27,073 bases of DNA from Oscillospiraceae bacterium (GTDB lineage Bacteria > Bacillota_A > Clostridia > Oscillospirales > Oscillospiraceae), in contig JAFYAB010000002.1 in assembly GCA_017540945.1 (NCBI GenBank), positions 1 to 27,073 on the forward strand, in the 5' to 3' direction. This document shows positions 14,948 to 22,498 of the stretch, piece after piece. The notes beneath the pieces were generated by a model. It saw only the letters and a list, made by a program, of their open reading frames with translations, was not told the origin of the DNA and did not search any database. Position numbers and translations under genes: made by a program. Positions within the stretch are counted from its first letter, which is position 1. Every line of letters begins with the position of its first letter.

Positions 14948-16564
14948 TCAGCCCCACAGGGCCGACAGCATGGGGATGACCTGCTTTTTGCGGCTCATGA
15001 CACCGGGGAGGAAGAGGGTGTTGCCCTTGGGCTCCACGTTGAAGGCCTGGGCGATGTCGTCCGGATCCCCCAGGAAGACGATCTGGGTGCCCTCCAAAAG
15101 AACGTCGGTGAGCATCAGGATCATAATGTTGTAGCCCTTTTCGGTACGGGCCTTCTCCATTTCCGCCAGGAACTCGTCCTTCCGGGAGAGGATGGAGACG
15201 GAATCCACGCAGGTGATCTGGCCCACGCCAAGGTAGTGACCCGCGATGTGGAAGTCCTTGAAGTCGGTGTAGAGCAGGTCCCGGGCGGTCTTGCCCTCTC
15301 CCAGAGAGGCGGCGAAGATGAACTTGCCCAGCTCCTCCAGATCCACGCCGCCGATGCGGGCCAGCCGCTCGGCGATGGCCCGGTCTCTGGGGGTGGAGGT
15401 GGGGGACTTGAAGATGACCGTGTCGGAGAGAATGGCAGCGCACATGAGGCCGGCCATTTTTTTGGAGGGCATCAGGCCTTTCTCCTGGTACATCTCCGCC
15501 ACGATGGTGGTGGTGCTGCCGATGATCTCATTGCGGAAGAAGATCGGGTTCGTAGATTGGATATCCGCCAGACGGTGGTGGTCGATGATGCCAAGGATCT
15601 CCACCTGGTCCAGGCCGGGGACGGACTGGGCCGCCTCGTTGTGGTCCACCAGGACCACCTTCTTGCGGCGGGGCTTGATCAGATGGTAACGGGAGAGGGT
15701 GCCCACGACCCGGTTCTCAGCGTCCAGGATGGGATAGCAGCGGTAGCGGGTCTTGGAGACCACTTCCTTCACGTCGTCCAGCCAGTCCGTGAGCTTGAAG
15801 GTTACAAGCTCGCTGGTCTGGCAGATCCGGGCGATGGGGATGGACTGGAAGATCAGCCGGGCCGCCCGGTAAGCCGAAAAGGGCGTAGAGATGATGCAGG
15901 TCTTCGTCTCCAGTGCCCGCAGCTCCGGACTCAGCTCCGCCTCGCAGAGGATCAGGGCGTGAATGTTGGATTCCAGGGCCCAGCGGATGACTTCGGGCTG
16001 GTCGCCGCAGACGGCGATGTAGTTCTCATGGTCGAAGAGCTGCTGCTCGGTGCCCCTGGGCAGGCCCAGGATGACCTCGCCTGAGACCGTGTCCACGCAG
16101 GCGCCGGCGTCGTTCAGCACCCGGCCCTCCAGCACGGAGATCAGGTTGAACAGCGGCACGTCCCGGACCACGGGGTCCTCGATGGTCTGCATGTCGTAGG
16201 CGGCGACGTCGCCGGAGGAGAGCATGCCGTAGAGGCTCCCATCCTCGTTGGTGACCGGAATCGCCGCGATGGCGGGGTCGTTGCGGAGGATGTCCCAGCC
16301 ACGGCCCACGGTCAGGGCCGCGCTCAAGGCGGGGGGCGTGTCATAGTCCAGGTCCAGGACCTGGGTGCGCATGTCTTTGACGTAGAGCGGGGGATCGAAG
16401 CCGAAGCGCTCCAGAATGCGTTTGGATTCGTCGTTCAGGTGGCCCAGGCGGGAGGCGGTGTAGCCGCGCTCGCCCAGGGCGTTTTGCAGGGCCGCGAAGC
16501 TCATGGCGGAGACGATGGAGTCCGTGTCGGGATTCCGATGGCCAGTAACAAAAATCTGTTCCAT
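14948..16564 (-). CDS. ppaC: Family II Mn-dependent inorganic pyrophosphatase with CBS-DRTGG-CBS insert
   Basis: Hydrolyses pyrophosphate in the cytoplasm. The 538-residue protein begins with the DHH domain: HRNPDTDS (His9, Asp13, Asp15) and later VDHNEA and IIDHHRL metal-binding motifs. The C-terminal DHHA2 domain ends in GVMSRKKQVIPML, with the substrate-binding SRKKQ. Between motif 1 and VDHNEA is a regulatory insert of about 240 residues with two CBS domains flanking a DRTGG domain. In related clostridial enzymes this insert binds AMP, ADP or diadenosine polyphosphates (family knowledge). The ATG at 16564 is chosen over 16585 because AAGGAG stands six bases upstream. It follows spoIIID by 17 nt, so co-transcription is likely. 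Confidence 0.95.
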   Translation of the reverse strand: MEQIFVTGHRNPDTDSIVSAMSFAALQNALGERGYTASRLGHLNDESKRILERFGFDPPLYVKDMRTQVLDLDYDTPPALSAALTVGRGWDILRNDPAIAAIPVTNEDGSLYGMLSSGDVAAYDMQTIEDPVVRDVPLFNLISVLEGRVLNDAGACVDTVSGEVILGLPRGTEQQLFDHENYIAVCGDQPEVIRWALESNIHALILCEAELSPELRALETKTCIISTPFSAYRAARLIFQSIPIARICQTSELVTFKLTDWLDDVKEVVSKTRYRCYPILDAENRVVGTLSRYHLIKPRRKKVVLVDHNEAAQSVPGLDQVEILGIIDHHRLADIQSTNPIFFRNEIIGSTTTIVAEMYQEKGLMPSKKMAGLMCAAILSDTVIFKSPTSTPRDRAIAERLARIGGVDLEELGKFIFAASLGEGKTARDLLYTDFKDFHIAGHYLGVGQITCVDSVSILSRKDEFLAEMEKARTEKGYNIMILMLTDVLLEGTQIVFLGDPDDIAQAFNVEPKGNTLFLPGVMSRKKQVIPMLSALWG

Positions 16565-16581
16565 ATGCAGCTCCTTTGCAG

Positions 16582-16905
16582 TCACGGGGATGAATTGCTT
16601 CTATCTAACCTATTATGCCGGATTTTCGGGGATTTGTCAATCTTTTTGCGTCTTGCGTTTTGAATTTGATATTTTCTGCGCGTGGCCTCCCCGCCCCGCA
16701 GGTGACGTTCGGCCTTGTTCTGCTCCAGCACAGCCCGCACCCGGAGCCAGAGCAGGCGGTCGGAGCGTTCCAGCCGCTGGCTCAGATCCTTATGGACTGT
16801 GGACTTCGACACGCCGAAGCGCTCCGCCGCTGCCCGGACTGTGGCTCCGGTCTCCAGCACATATTCCGCCAACTCCATGACGCGCTTGTCGATGGGATCT
16901 GTCAT
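16582..16905 (-). CDS. spoIIID: Sporulation transcription factor SpoIIID
   Basis: Mother-cell DNA-binding regulator acting on sigma-E-dependent genes. The 107-residue protein has the family pattern RVMELAEYVLETGATVRAAA followed by a helix-turn-helix with VSKSTVHKDL (residues about 32-41), and the C-terminal NKAERHLRGGEATRRKYQ. Bacillus SpoIIID is 93 residues; here there is an extra basic tail (ARRKKIDKSPKIRH) that may add DNA contacts. GGGAGGTG lies six bases before the ATG at 16905. Upstream is a sigma-E-like promoter; downstream the pyrophosphatase gene follows closely. Confidence 0.95.
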   Translation of the reverse strand: MTDPIDKRVMELAEYVLETGATVRAAAERFGVSKSTVHKDLSQRLERSDRLLWLRVRAVLEQNKAERHLRGGEATRRKYQIQNARRKKIDKSPKIRHNRLDRSNSSP

Positions 16906-16933
16906 ATCTGCACCTCCCAGGCTTCTTTGGGAC

Positions 16934-16964
16934 AGTCTATGCGGCGGAAAAGCGGAACAATACC
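16934..16964 (-). promoter_or_regulatory. spoIIID: Candidate sigma-E-type promoter of spoIIID
   Basis: On the minus strand, GGTATTGT (16964-16957) is followed after 15 bases by CATAGACT (16941-16934), which fits the sigma-E pattern with -10 CATAxAxT. The implied transcript start near 16927 leaves a 22-nt leader containing the ribosome binding site. The -10 block is shared with the flippase gene upstream region at 8732-8739. Confidence 0.45.
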
Positions 16965-17016
16965 GGGGCGGGCAGCGCTCTTTTACACAAAAAAACACAA
17001 ATGATGATTGCCGGGC

Positions 17017-17045
17017 TTGCGAAACGGGAAAAACTATGATAAAAT
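17017..17045 (+). promoter_or_regulatory. Sigma-A-type promoter for the site-2 protease gene
   Basis: TTGCGA (17017-17022) and TAAAAT (17040-17045) are separated by 17 bases. The leader to the ATG at 17098 contains a short palindrome AAGGATAGTATCCTT and GGAG as ribosome binding site. Confidence 0.5.
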
Positions 17046-17097
17046 AAAAATCTGTAATATGGAAGGATAGTATCCTTTTGGGATCGGAGTATTTCAC

Positions 17098-17823
17098 ATG
17101 ACTGGATTGCAAAGCTGGTTCCAGGGCATCGACCTGGGGCGCATCATCGAGTGGCTCATGTTCGCCGGGGCGGCTCTGATCGCCATTTCGGTCCATGAGA
17201 GCAGCCATGCGCTGTCGGCCTGCTGGCTGGGGGACGATACCGCCAAGCGCATGGGCCGGATCAGCCTCAATCCCCTGCGGCATCTGGACCCCGTGGGCTT
17301 CCTGATGATGGTGGTGGCGCACTTCGGCTGGGCCAAGCCCGTGCCCGTCAACCCCTACCGCATGACGAAAATCAAAAGCCCCAAGCTCGGCATGGCCCTC
17401 ACCGCGGCGGCGGGCCCCGTCTCCAATCTGCTGCTGGCGTTGGTGAGCGGCGTGGGCTTCTATCTCGCCTTCTATTTGGGCGGCCGGGACGTCTGGAGCA
17501 TCTGGGCCGGATACGCGGACCCTGCGGGCTGGAAGTATTATCTGAGCATGTTCCTCTACGTCTGCATGGTCCTCAACGCGGGCCTGGCGGTCTTCAATCT
17601 GATTCCGGTGTCCCCGCTTGACGGCTCCAAGATCTTAGCCATCGTCCTGCCCCAGAGGGCCTATTCCCAGCTGATGCGCTATGAACGCTACGGCTTTGTG
17701 ATCCTGGCGCTGCTGCTGTTCACCGGCATCCTGGATAAACCCCTGGACTTTTTACGCAACGGCGTCCTGGATGCCATTGCCGCCGTTGCCGAGCCCCTGG
17801 CCCGGGCGATCACCGGCGGTTGA
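17098..17823 (+). CDS. Site-2 protease family (M50) membrane metallopeptidase
   Basis: A 241-residue intramembrane zinc protease of the short, PDZ-less S2P group. Visible motifs: HESSH (33-37), the HExxH zinc site; GRISLNPLRHLDPVG (53-67); GWAKPVPVNPY (77-87); and NLIPVSPLDGSK (167-178), containing the third zinc ligand Asp175. About five or six membrane segments are present. In Firmicutes this type commonly stands next to scpA-scpB, as here. Its natural substrate cannot be inferred. The start has GGAG nine bases upstream and a promoter at 17017-17045. Confidence 0.93.
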   Translation: MTGLQSWFQGIDLGRIIEWLMFAGAALIAISVHESSHALSACWLGDDTAKRMGRISLNPLRHLDPVGFLMMVVAHFGWAKPVPVNPYRMTKIKSPKLGMALTAAAGPVSNLLLALVSGVGFYLAFYLGGRDVWSIWAGYADPAGWKYYLSMFLYVCMVLNAGLAVFNLIPVSPLDGSKILAIVLPQRAYSQLMRYERYGFVILALLLFTGILDKPLDFLRNGVLDAIAAVAEPLARAITGG

Positions 17824-17831
17824 GTCCCGCT

Positions 17832-17858
17832 TGTAGGGACAAGAATTGCTTGTCCGCC
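17832..17858 (+). repeat. GTAGGGACAAG palindrome (family B)
   Basis: GTAGGGACAAG, a short centre and CTTGTCCGCC, able to form an ACAAG/CTTGT stem. Lies nine bases after the site-2 protease stop codon in the 114-nt gap before scpA. Further copies at 23207-23232 and 24521-24546; related halves at 8828-8864 and 11171-11185. Confidence 0.85.
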
Positions 17859-17937
17859 ATTCCCTGTCTGGAAAAAGCGCGAAGCGCCTGCAAAGTTGGA
17901 TATGGCCGCTGACCTCAGCGGCCCCTGTGAATCGCTT

Positions 17938-18732
17938 ATGACAAAGGAACCGAATTACCACCTCACCGGCGTGGTGAAGGCCAAGGACGAGACCGCCGAG
18001 GATTTCGACGGCCCGCTGGACCTGATCCTGCTGCTGCTGAGTAAGAATAAAATTGAAATACAGGACGTGTCGATCACGGCCATTCTGGAGCAGTACCTGG
18101 CCTGGATGGAAGAGATGAAGCGGATGGACATGGAGATCGCCAGCGAGTTCATCGCCATGGCCTCCCACCTGATGCTCATCAAGACCAAGATGCTGCTCTC
18201 CGCCGCCGAACAGGCCGAGGCCCTGTCGGAGATGGAGCAGCTGATCCAATCTCTGCAGGAGCGCCAGCGCCAGGAGGCGCTGGACCGGATCCGGAGCGCT
18301 GCATCCGTCCTGGAGCAGCGGAACGAGCTGGGGCTGGGCCTCTTCACCAAGGCGCCGGAGCCCTACCAAAGGGACCGGAGCTACCGCTACCGCCATGAGC
18401 CTGCCGACCTGCTGCGGGCCTTCGAGACCATGAGCGAGCGGAGCAAAAAGCTCCTGCCCCCGCCCCGGGCCAGCTTTGAGGGCATCGTGGGCCGGGAGCC
18501 CTACCCCGTCACGAAAAAAACCGCCGAGCTGCTGAAAAAGCTGCTGCTGCGGGGCGTCAGCCGTCTGCGCCGCCTCTTTGCGGGCAGCCGCAGCCGGTCT
18601 GAGATCGTGGCGACCTTCCTGGCCGTGCTGGAGCTGTGCAAATCCAACGCCGTGGAGCTGGGCGAGGAGAACGGAGATACCACCGTCCGCTTGCTGCGCG
18701 TTCCGGGAAAGGAGGAAGCGAATGGAACCTAA
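17938..18732 (+). CDS. scpA: Segregation and condensation protein A
   Basis: Kleisin subunit of the SMC-ScpAB condensin complex, needed for chromosome compaction and segregation. The 264-residue protein has the family N-terminus FDGPLDLILLLLSKNKIEIQ (SMC/ScpB binding), IASEFIAMASHLMLIKTKMLL in the middle, and a C-terminal winged helix with TFLAVLELCKSNAVEL. The ATG at 17938 is chosen because it gives the family's usual spacing to FDGPLD; no good ribosome binding site is visible there or at the in-frame TTG 17896/ATG 17902, so the start is uncertain. The gene overlaps scpB by 11 bases. Confidence 0.92.
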   Translation: MTKEPNYHLTGVVKAKDETAEDFDGPLDLILLLLSKNKIEIQDVSITAILEQYLAWMEEMKRMDMEIASEFIAMASHLMLIKTKMLLSAAEQAEALSEMEQLIQSLQERQRQEALDRIRSAASVLEQRNELGLGLFTKAPEPYQRDRSYRYRHEPADLLRAFETMSERSKKLLPPPRASFEGIVGREPYPVTKKTAELLKKLLLRGVSRLRRLFAGSRSRSEIVATFLAVLELCKSNAVELGEENGDTTVRLLRVPGKEEANGT

Positions 18733-19369
18733 AGAGCTTGCCCGCGTCTGCGAGGCGATCCTCTTCGCCGCCGGCGAGCCGGTGGAGACGGAGCGGCTCT
18801 GTTTCGCCACGGAGACGGATCCCGACGAGGTCCGCGCCGCCATGAACGAGCTCATGGGGCTTTATGCCTTTGAACGCCGGGGGATCCGCATTCTCCGGCT
18901 GGAGGACGCCTGGCAGATGTGCTCCCAGAACGACCTGGCTCCCTGGGTCACCAAGGCCCTGGAGACCCGCAAGCCCCCGAAGCTCTCGGCCTCTCAGCTG
19001 GAGACCCTGACCATCATCGCCTACTACCAGCCCACCACCAAGGCCTTCGTGGAGAAGCTCCGGGGGGTGGACAGCGCCTATTCCGTCTCCGCCCTGCTGA
19101 ACAAGAAGCTGATCGAGGAAAACGGCCGCCTGGAGGCCCCGGGCCGTCCCATTCTCTACCGCACCACCCCGGACTTCCTCCGCACCTTCGGTCTGGAGTC
19201 CCTGGAGGAGCTGCCGGAGATGGAGAAGGTTCAGTTCAGCACCGCCGCCGACGACGGCGGCGAGGCAGCAGGCAGCAGGCAGCAGACCACAGGGGAGACG
19301 ACGGACAACGCTGCAGGGAGCGGCGCCCCCGACGCCCCGCTCCCGATCGGGGAGGAGGGCGAGGCATGA
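18722..19369 (+). CDS. scpB: Segregation and condensation protein B
   Basis: Winged-helix partner of ScpA in condensin. The 215 residues contain the expected CEAILFAAGEPV start, LSASQLETLTIIAYYQPTTK, RGVDSAYSVSALL, GRLEAPGRPILYRTT and FGLESLEELP. AAGGAGG lies about seven bases before the ATG, inside scpA. The conserved part ends near residue 175; the final 35 residues are a low-complexity tail whose start (EAAGSRQQT) is encoded by a GGCAGCA heptamer array at 19262-19286. The stop overlaps the next start (ATGA at 19366). Confidence 0.95.
   Translation: MEPKELARVCEAILFAAGEPVETERLCFATETDPDEVRAAMNELMGLYAFERRGIRILRLEDAWQMCSQNDLAPWVTKALETRKPPKLSASQLETLTIIAYYQPTTKAFVEKLRGVDSAYSVSALLNKKLIEENGRLEAPGRPILYRTTPDFLRTFGLESLEELPEMEKVQFSTAADDGGEAAGSRQQTTGETTDNAAGSGAPDAPLPIGEEGEA
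19262..19286. repeat. Heptamer array (GGCAGCA x3) inside scpB
   Basis: Three consecutive GGCAGCA units plus partial flanks lie in the coding sequence for the unconserved ScpB tail. With a 7-nt period, each unit shifts the codon phase, so the array is read as different residues. Confidence 0.8.
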
Positions 19370-20091
19370 AGGTTTTGCTGATCGTCCTGGGCGTCCTCTT
19401 CCTGATCGGCTGCATCCCCGTGGGTGTCTTTTTCCGATACCATGACGAGATCGAATTGAAGCTCACGGTATTCTTCATCCGGATCGGCATTCTGCCGAAG
19501 AAGCCTCTGTCCCGAAAGAAGCGGGAAAAAGCCGAAGCGAAGAAAGCAAAGAAGGCCGCTCAAAAGGCCGAGCAAAAAGAGAAAAAGAAGAAAAAGCAAC
19601 AAGCGCAAAGCCTGATCGCCAAGCCGCCCGCGCCGGAGCCCGCCAAGCCCAAAAAGCCCCTGACCGACAAGATCGCGGCGCTGATCCCCTGGGCAAAGCT
19701 GGGGGCTAAATTCGTGGGAGAGTTCTTCCACCGGAAGCTGACGGTGAAACGGCTGCGAATTCGGGCTGTGCTGGCGGGGGGCGACCCTGCCAAGACCGCC
19801 CGGAGCGTGGGAAAGGCCTGGGAGACCATCGGCGTCGCCCTGCCCATCCTGGAGCGGGCCTTCCGCATCAAGGAGCGGAGGATCGCGGTCTATCCCGATT
19901 TCAGCGCCTCCAAGACGGACCTGGAGGCGGAGCTGGAGCTCCGGCTGCGGATCGGCGGCGTGGTGCTCCTGGCTCTGAAATACGCAGGCAAGGCGATTGC
20001 CCTACTGATCCGTCAAAAACGCGCCGCCAAAAAGCAAAGCGCTGTAAAAACAACATCCGAACCGGAAAACGAAATTGAAAAGGTGGGTTAA
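19366..20091 (+). CDS. DUF2953 (YtfI-like) membrane-anchored protein
   Basis: A 241-residue protein with one N-terminal membrane segment (1-22), a Lys/Ala/Glu-rich stretch (about 48-85) likely to be a charged coiled linker, and a C-terminal domain with LTVKRLRIRAVLAGGDPAKTA and RIAVYPDFS, as in DUF2953 proteins. The gene lies between scpB and ytfJ and overlaps the scpB stop. This neighbour order, DUF2953 then YtfJ, is common in spore formers (ytfI-ytfJ), which supports the call. The molecular function of the family is unknown; a sporulation link is inferred from the partner gene. Confidence 0.85.
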   Translation: MKVLLIVLGVLFLIGCIPVGVFFRYHDEIELKLTVFFIRIGILPKKPLSRKKREKAEAKKAKKAAQKAEQKEKKKKKQQAQSLIAKPPAPEPAKPKKPLTDKIAALIPWAKLGAKFVGEFFHRKLTVKRLRIRAVLAGGDPAKTARSVGKAWETIGVALPILERAFRIKERRIAVYPDFSASKTDLEAELELRLRIGGVVLLALKYAGKAIALLIRQKRAAKKQSAVKTTSEPENEIEKVG

Positions 20092-20093
20092 TC

Positions 20094-20489
20094 ATGAATA
20101 ACAACATTTCCGAAATGCTGACCTCCTCCATGGAGAAGGTTCAGAAGATGGTGGACGTCAACACCATCATCGGCCAGCCCGTGAATCTGGGCGACGGCGT
20201 GACCATCGTCCCCATCACCAAGGTCCATATCGGCATGGGCGGCGGCGGCACCGAATTTGCCACCAAGAGCGCCCTCAGCGCCAAGAAGGATCCCTTCGGC
20301 GGCGGCCTGGGTGCCGGCGTCAGCATCGACCCCGTGGCCTTCCTGGTCATCAAGGGCGATTCCGTTCGGATGCTGCCCGTGGCGGAGCCCGCCTCCACCA
20401 CCGTGGATCGCATCGTGGAGCAGGCTCCGGACCTGATCGACAAGCTGGCCGACTTCCTGGACAGCCGCAAGCCCAAGGAAGAGGCCTGA
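20094..20489 (+). CDS. ytfJ: YtfJ/GerW family sporulation protein
   Basis: A 131-residue protein of the GerW family, needed in Bacillus for spores to germinate with certain nutrients. The sequence has the family blocks MVDVNTIIGQPV, GVTIVPITKVHIGMGGGGTEF, the glycine-rich FGGGLGAGVSIDPVAFLVI, and a hydrophobic helix region ending DKLADFLD. It begins two bases after the DUF2953 stop, so the two are co-translated. No signal peptide is seen. A repeat element starts 15 bases after its stop. Confidence 0.93.
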   Translation: MNNNISEMLTSSMEKVQKMVDVNTIIGQPVNLGDGVTIVPITKVHIGMGGGGTEFATKSALSAKKDPFGGGLGAGVSIDPVAFLVIKGDSVRMLPVAEPASTTVDRIVEQAPDLIDKLADFLDSRKPKEEA

Positions 20490-20503
20490 GGCGCAAATCC
20501 GGA

Positions 20504-20639
20504 TTTGTCGGGATCTTTCTTTCGTAGGGGCCGATGCCCACATCGGCCCTCACACCGATACGGGAAAAGGCCGATGTGGGCATACTTCGTGACTCTTCGA
20601 GTTCGGCCTCTACGGGCGTTTTCGCAACATCCCGACAAA
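20504..20639. repeat. MITE-like element with TTTGTCGGGAT terminal inverted repeats
   Basis: TTTGTCGGGAT at 20504-20514 is matched by its exact complement at 20629-20639. Inside are a GTAGGGGCCGATG palindrome (20524-20549), a spacer ending GGGAAAA and an inverted partial copy (20567-20583). Farther right GGCCTCTACGGGCG mirrors the left flank CGTAGGGGCC. No coding capacity. It fills most of the 216-nt gap between ytfJ and the carboxypeptidase gene. Confidence 0.8.
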
Positions 20640-20705
20640 ACCCGATTTTTGACAAATCACGCATATTTCGACCCGTTTCGGGAAAACTGCAGCGGGTGAT
20701 GAAAT

Positions 20706-21701
20706 ATGAAACGAACCGTTTATGCAGCCGCAGCGCTGCTTGCAGCCCTGTCCCTTTGCCTGTCCGCGTCCGCTGCCGCCGGGCAAAGCGCGCCGAGGAT
20801 CTCCGCCGAGCGGGGCGTCCTGATGGACGCTGACAGCGGAGCGCTCCTCTGGACCCGGCAGCCCGACGCCCGGGGGCTGATCGCCTCCACCACGAAAATC
20901 ATGACGGGCTGGCTCGTCTGTCAGGCGGGGGAGCTGGACCGGGTGGTGACGGTGCCCGCCGAGGCGGTGGGCGTGGAGGGCTCTTCCTTATATCTGAAGG
21001 AGGGGGAGAGCCTGACCCGGGAGGAGCTGCTGCTGGGGACCATGCTCCAGTCCGGCAACGACGCGGCCCTGGCCTTGGCCATCGACGCCGCAGGCAGCGA
21101 GGAAGCCTTTGTGGAGCGAATGAACGAGGCGGCCCGGCGTCTGGGTCTGCAGAACACCCATTATGCCAATCCCCACGGCCTGGACCGGGAGGGAAATTAC
21201 AGCACAGCCCGGGACCTGGCCCTGCTGACGGCGGCAGCCCTGGAGAACGCGGACTTCCGCCGCGTGGTCTCCGCCCGCTCCGCGGTGGTGGCAGGGGATC
21301 GGGCGCTGACCAACCACAACAAGCTGCTTTGGCGCTGCCCCGGCTGCGTCGGCGTCAAGACCGGCTACACCAGGGCGGCGGGCCGCCTGCTGGTGAGCGC
21401 CGCGGAGCGGGAGGGCCGGACCCTGATCTGTGTCACGGCAAACGATCCCGACGATTGGAGCGACCATATGGCCCTGCTGGACTGGGGCTTCGGACAGTAT
21501 GCGCTCCGCTCTGTGGCGGAAAAGGGCAAGCCGCTCCTGCGGGCCTGCGGCATGCGCCTGATCGCCCAGGCGGATCTGACACTGCCCCTTGCCCCCGGCG
21601 AGGAGCCGCGGCTGGTCTACGTGCCGGGCTTTCCGGAGGCCGGCAGCGTAAAGGTGTATCTGAACGGAAAACAGATCGCGGAGATTCCGGTAAGCTGGTA
21701 A
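20706..21701 (+). CDS. dacF: D-alanyl-D-alanine carboxypeptidase (DacF/PBP5-like)
   Basis: Exported serine peptidase that trims the terminal D-Ala from peptidoglycan stem peptides. Residues 1-25 form a signal peptide ending in SASAAA. The active-site triad of motifs is complete: STTK (61-64), SGN (116-118) and KTG (218-220). A C-terminal beta domain follows, ending at residue 331. There is no clear C-terminal amphipathic anchor, so it may be soluble in the wall space. The position after ytfJ suggests the sporulation-type DacF/DacB group, but the symbol is tentative. The ribosome binding site is weak (GCGGGTG). It is separated from the next gene by a single base. Confidence 0.93.
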   Translation: MKRTVYAAAALLAALSLCLSASAAAGQSAPRISAERGVLMDADSGALLWTRQPDARGLIASTTKIMTGWLVCQAGELDRVVTVPAEAVGVEGSSLYLKEGESLTREELLLGTMLQSGNDAALALAIDAAGSEEAFVERMNEAARRLGLQNTHYANPHGLDREGNYSTARDLALLTAAALENADFRRVVSARSAVVAGDRALTNHNKLLWRCPGCVGVKTGYTRAAGRLLVSAAEREGRTLICVTANDPDDWSDHMALLDWGFGQYALRSVAEKGKPLLRACGMRLIAQADLTLPLAPGEEPRLVYVPGFPEAGSVKVYLNGKQIAEIPVSW

Positions 21702-21702
21702 T

Positions 21703-22416
21703 ATGAGGGAACGGATTCAAAAATTGATCTCCGCGGCGGGCCTCTGCTCCCGCAGGGCGGCGGAGGAATGGATCGCAGAGGGCAAGGTCACCGTGAACGG
21801 AGGCCTTGCCCGCCTTGGCGATACAGCGGACCCGGCGTTGGACGAGATCCTGGTGGACGGCAAGCCCCTGCCCACCCCTCCGGCGAAGTCCACCACGGTC
21901 CTGCTTTACAAGCCCCGGGGTTACGTGACCACCCTCTCCGACGAGCGGGGCCGCTGGACCGTGGCGGAGCTCCTGCCCCCCGAGCTGGGGCGTCTCTATC
22001 CCGTGGGGCGCCTGGACCAATTTTCCGAGGGCCTGCTGCTGATGACCAACGACGGGGCTCTGGCCAATCGCCTGGCCCACCCCGCCGGGGAGGTCCGCAA
22101 GACCTACCGGCTCTGGGTCTCCGGCTGGCGCGGGGAGGCCCTGGCCCTGCTGCGGCGGCCCATCGTATTGGATGGCCGAAACATACAAGCGCCGACGGTG
22201 CGATTGACGTGGCAGCGTGACGGAATCGCCCTGCTGGAAATCACGATCCATGAGGGCAGAAACCGCCAGATCCGCCGCATGGCCGAGGCCGCGGGGCTGA
22301 AAACCACCCGGCTCCAGCGCATCGCCGAGGGTCCGATCTCCCTGGGCGACCTGAAACCCGGCCAATGGCGGGAATTGAGCGAAGCGGAGCTTCAGCAATT
22401 GAGAACTGAGAATTGA
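21703..22416 (+). CDS. RsuA/RluB-family pseudouridine synthase
   Basis: A 237-residue rRNA pseudouridine synthase. The S4 domain (1-48: RIQKLISAAGLCSRRAAEEWI) is followed by the catalytic core with LLYKPRGYVTT and VGRLDQFSEGLLLMTNDG, where Asp105 is the nucleophile, then EGRNRQIRRMAEAAG. In Clostridia and Bacillus this subtype is usually RluB-like. The last codons (for QLRTEN and the stop) are heptamer-array sequence, so the C-terminus has been set by a repeat. It starts one base after the carboxypeptidase stop with a poor ribosome binding site, suggesting translational coupling. Confidence 0.92.
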   Translation: MRERIQKLISAAGLCSRRAAEEWIAEGKVTVNGGLARLGDTADPALDEILVDGKPLPTPPAKSTTVLLYKPRGYVTTLSDERGRWTVAELLPPELGRLYPVGRLDQFSEGLLLMTNDGALANRLAHPAGEVRKTYRLWVSGWRGEALALLRRPIVLDGRNIQAPTVRLTWQRDGIALLEITIHEGRNRQIRRMAEAAGLKTTRLQRIAEGPISLGDLKPGQWRELSEAELQQLRTEN

Positions 22417-22487
22417 AAATGAATGTGTTTTTCAAATCGCGATTTGAAAAACTCCGAACATTCTCAACGCGCAATTCTCAATTCAGA
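22397..22487. repeat. Inverted heptamer arrays around a 26-bp perfect palindrome
   Basis: The left arm (22397-22424, units GAGAACT, GAGAATT) and right arm (22460-22487, units ATTCTCA) flank a perfect 26-bp palindrome at 22427-22452 containing TTTTTCAAATC and its complement. The left arm encodes the end of the upstream synthase; the right arm ends at the ribosome binding site (AGAGGA) of the flavoprotein gene. The same TTTTTCAAATC stem recurs at 26001-26027. Confidence 0.9.
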
Positions 22488-22498
22488 GGAAAAGCTTT

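Noticed and set aside
14885..16084. A 399-codon plus-strand frame opposite ppaC
   Set aside because: Antisense shadow of the pyrophosphatase, starting inside a heptamer repeat.
17033..17080. Riboswitch or attenuator before the site-2 protease
   Set aside because: Only a weak 15-nt palindrome is present; no recognisable aptamer fold or terminator.
20490..20705. Small coding genes in the ytfJ-carboxypeptidase gap
   Set aside because: Short frames there (for example from 20505 and 20534) translate the palindromes themselves and have no ribosome binding sites.
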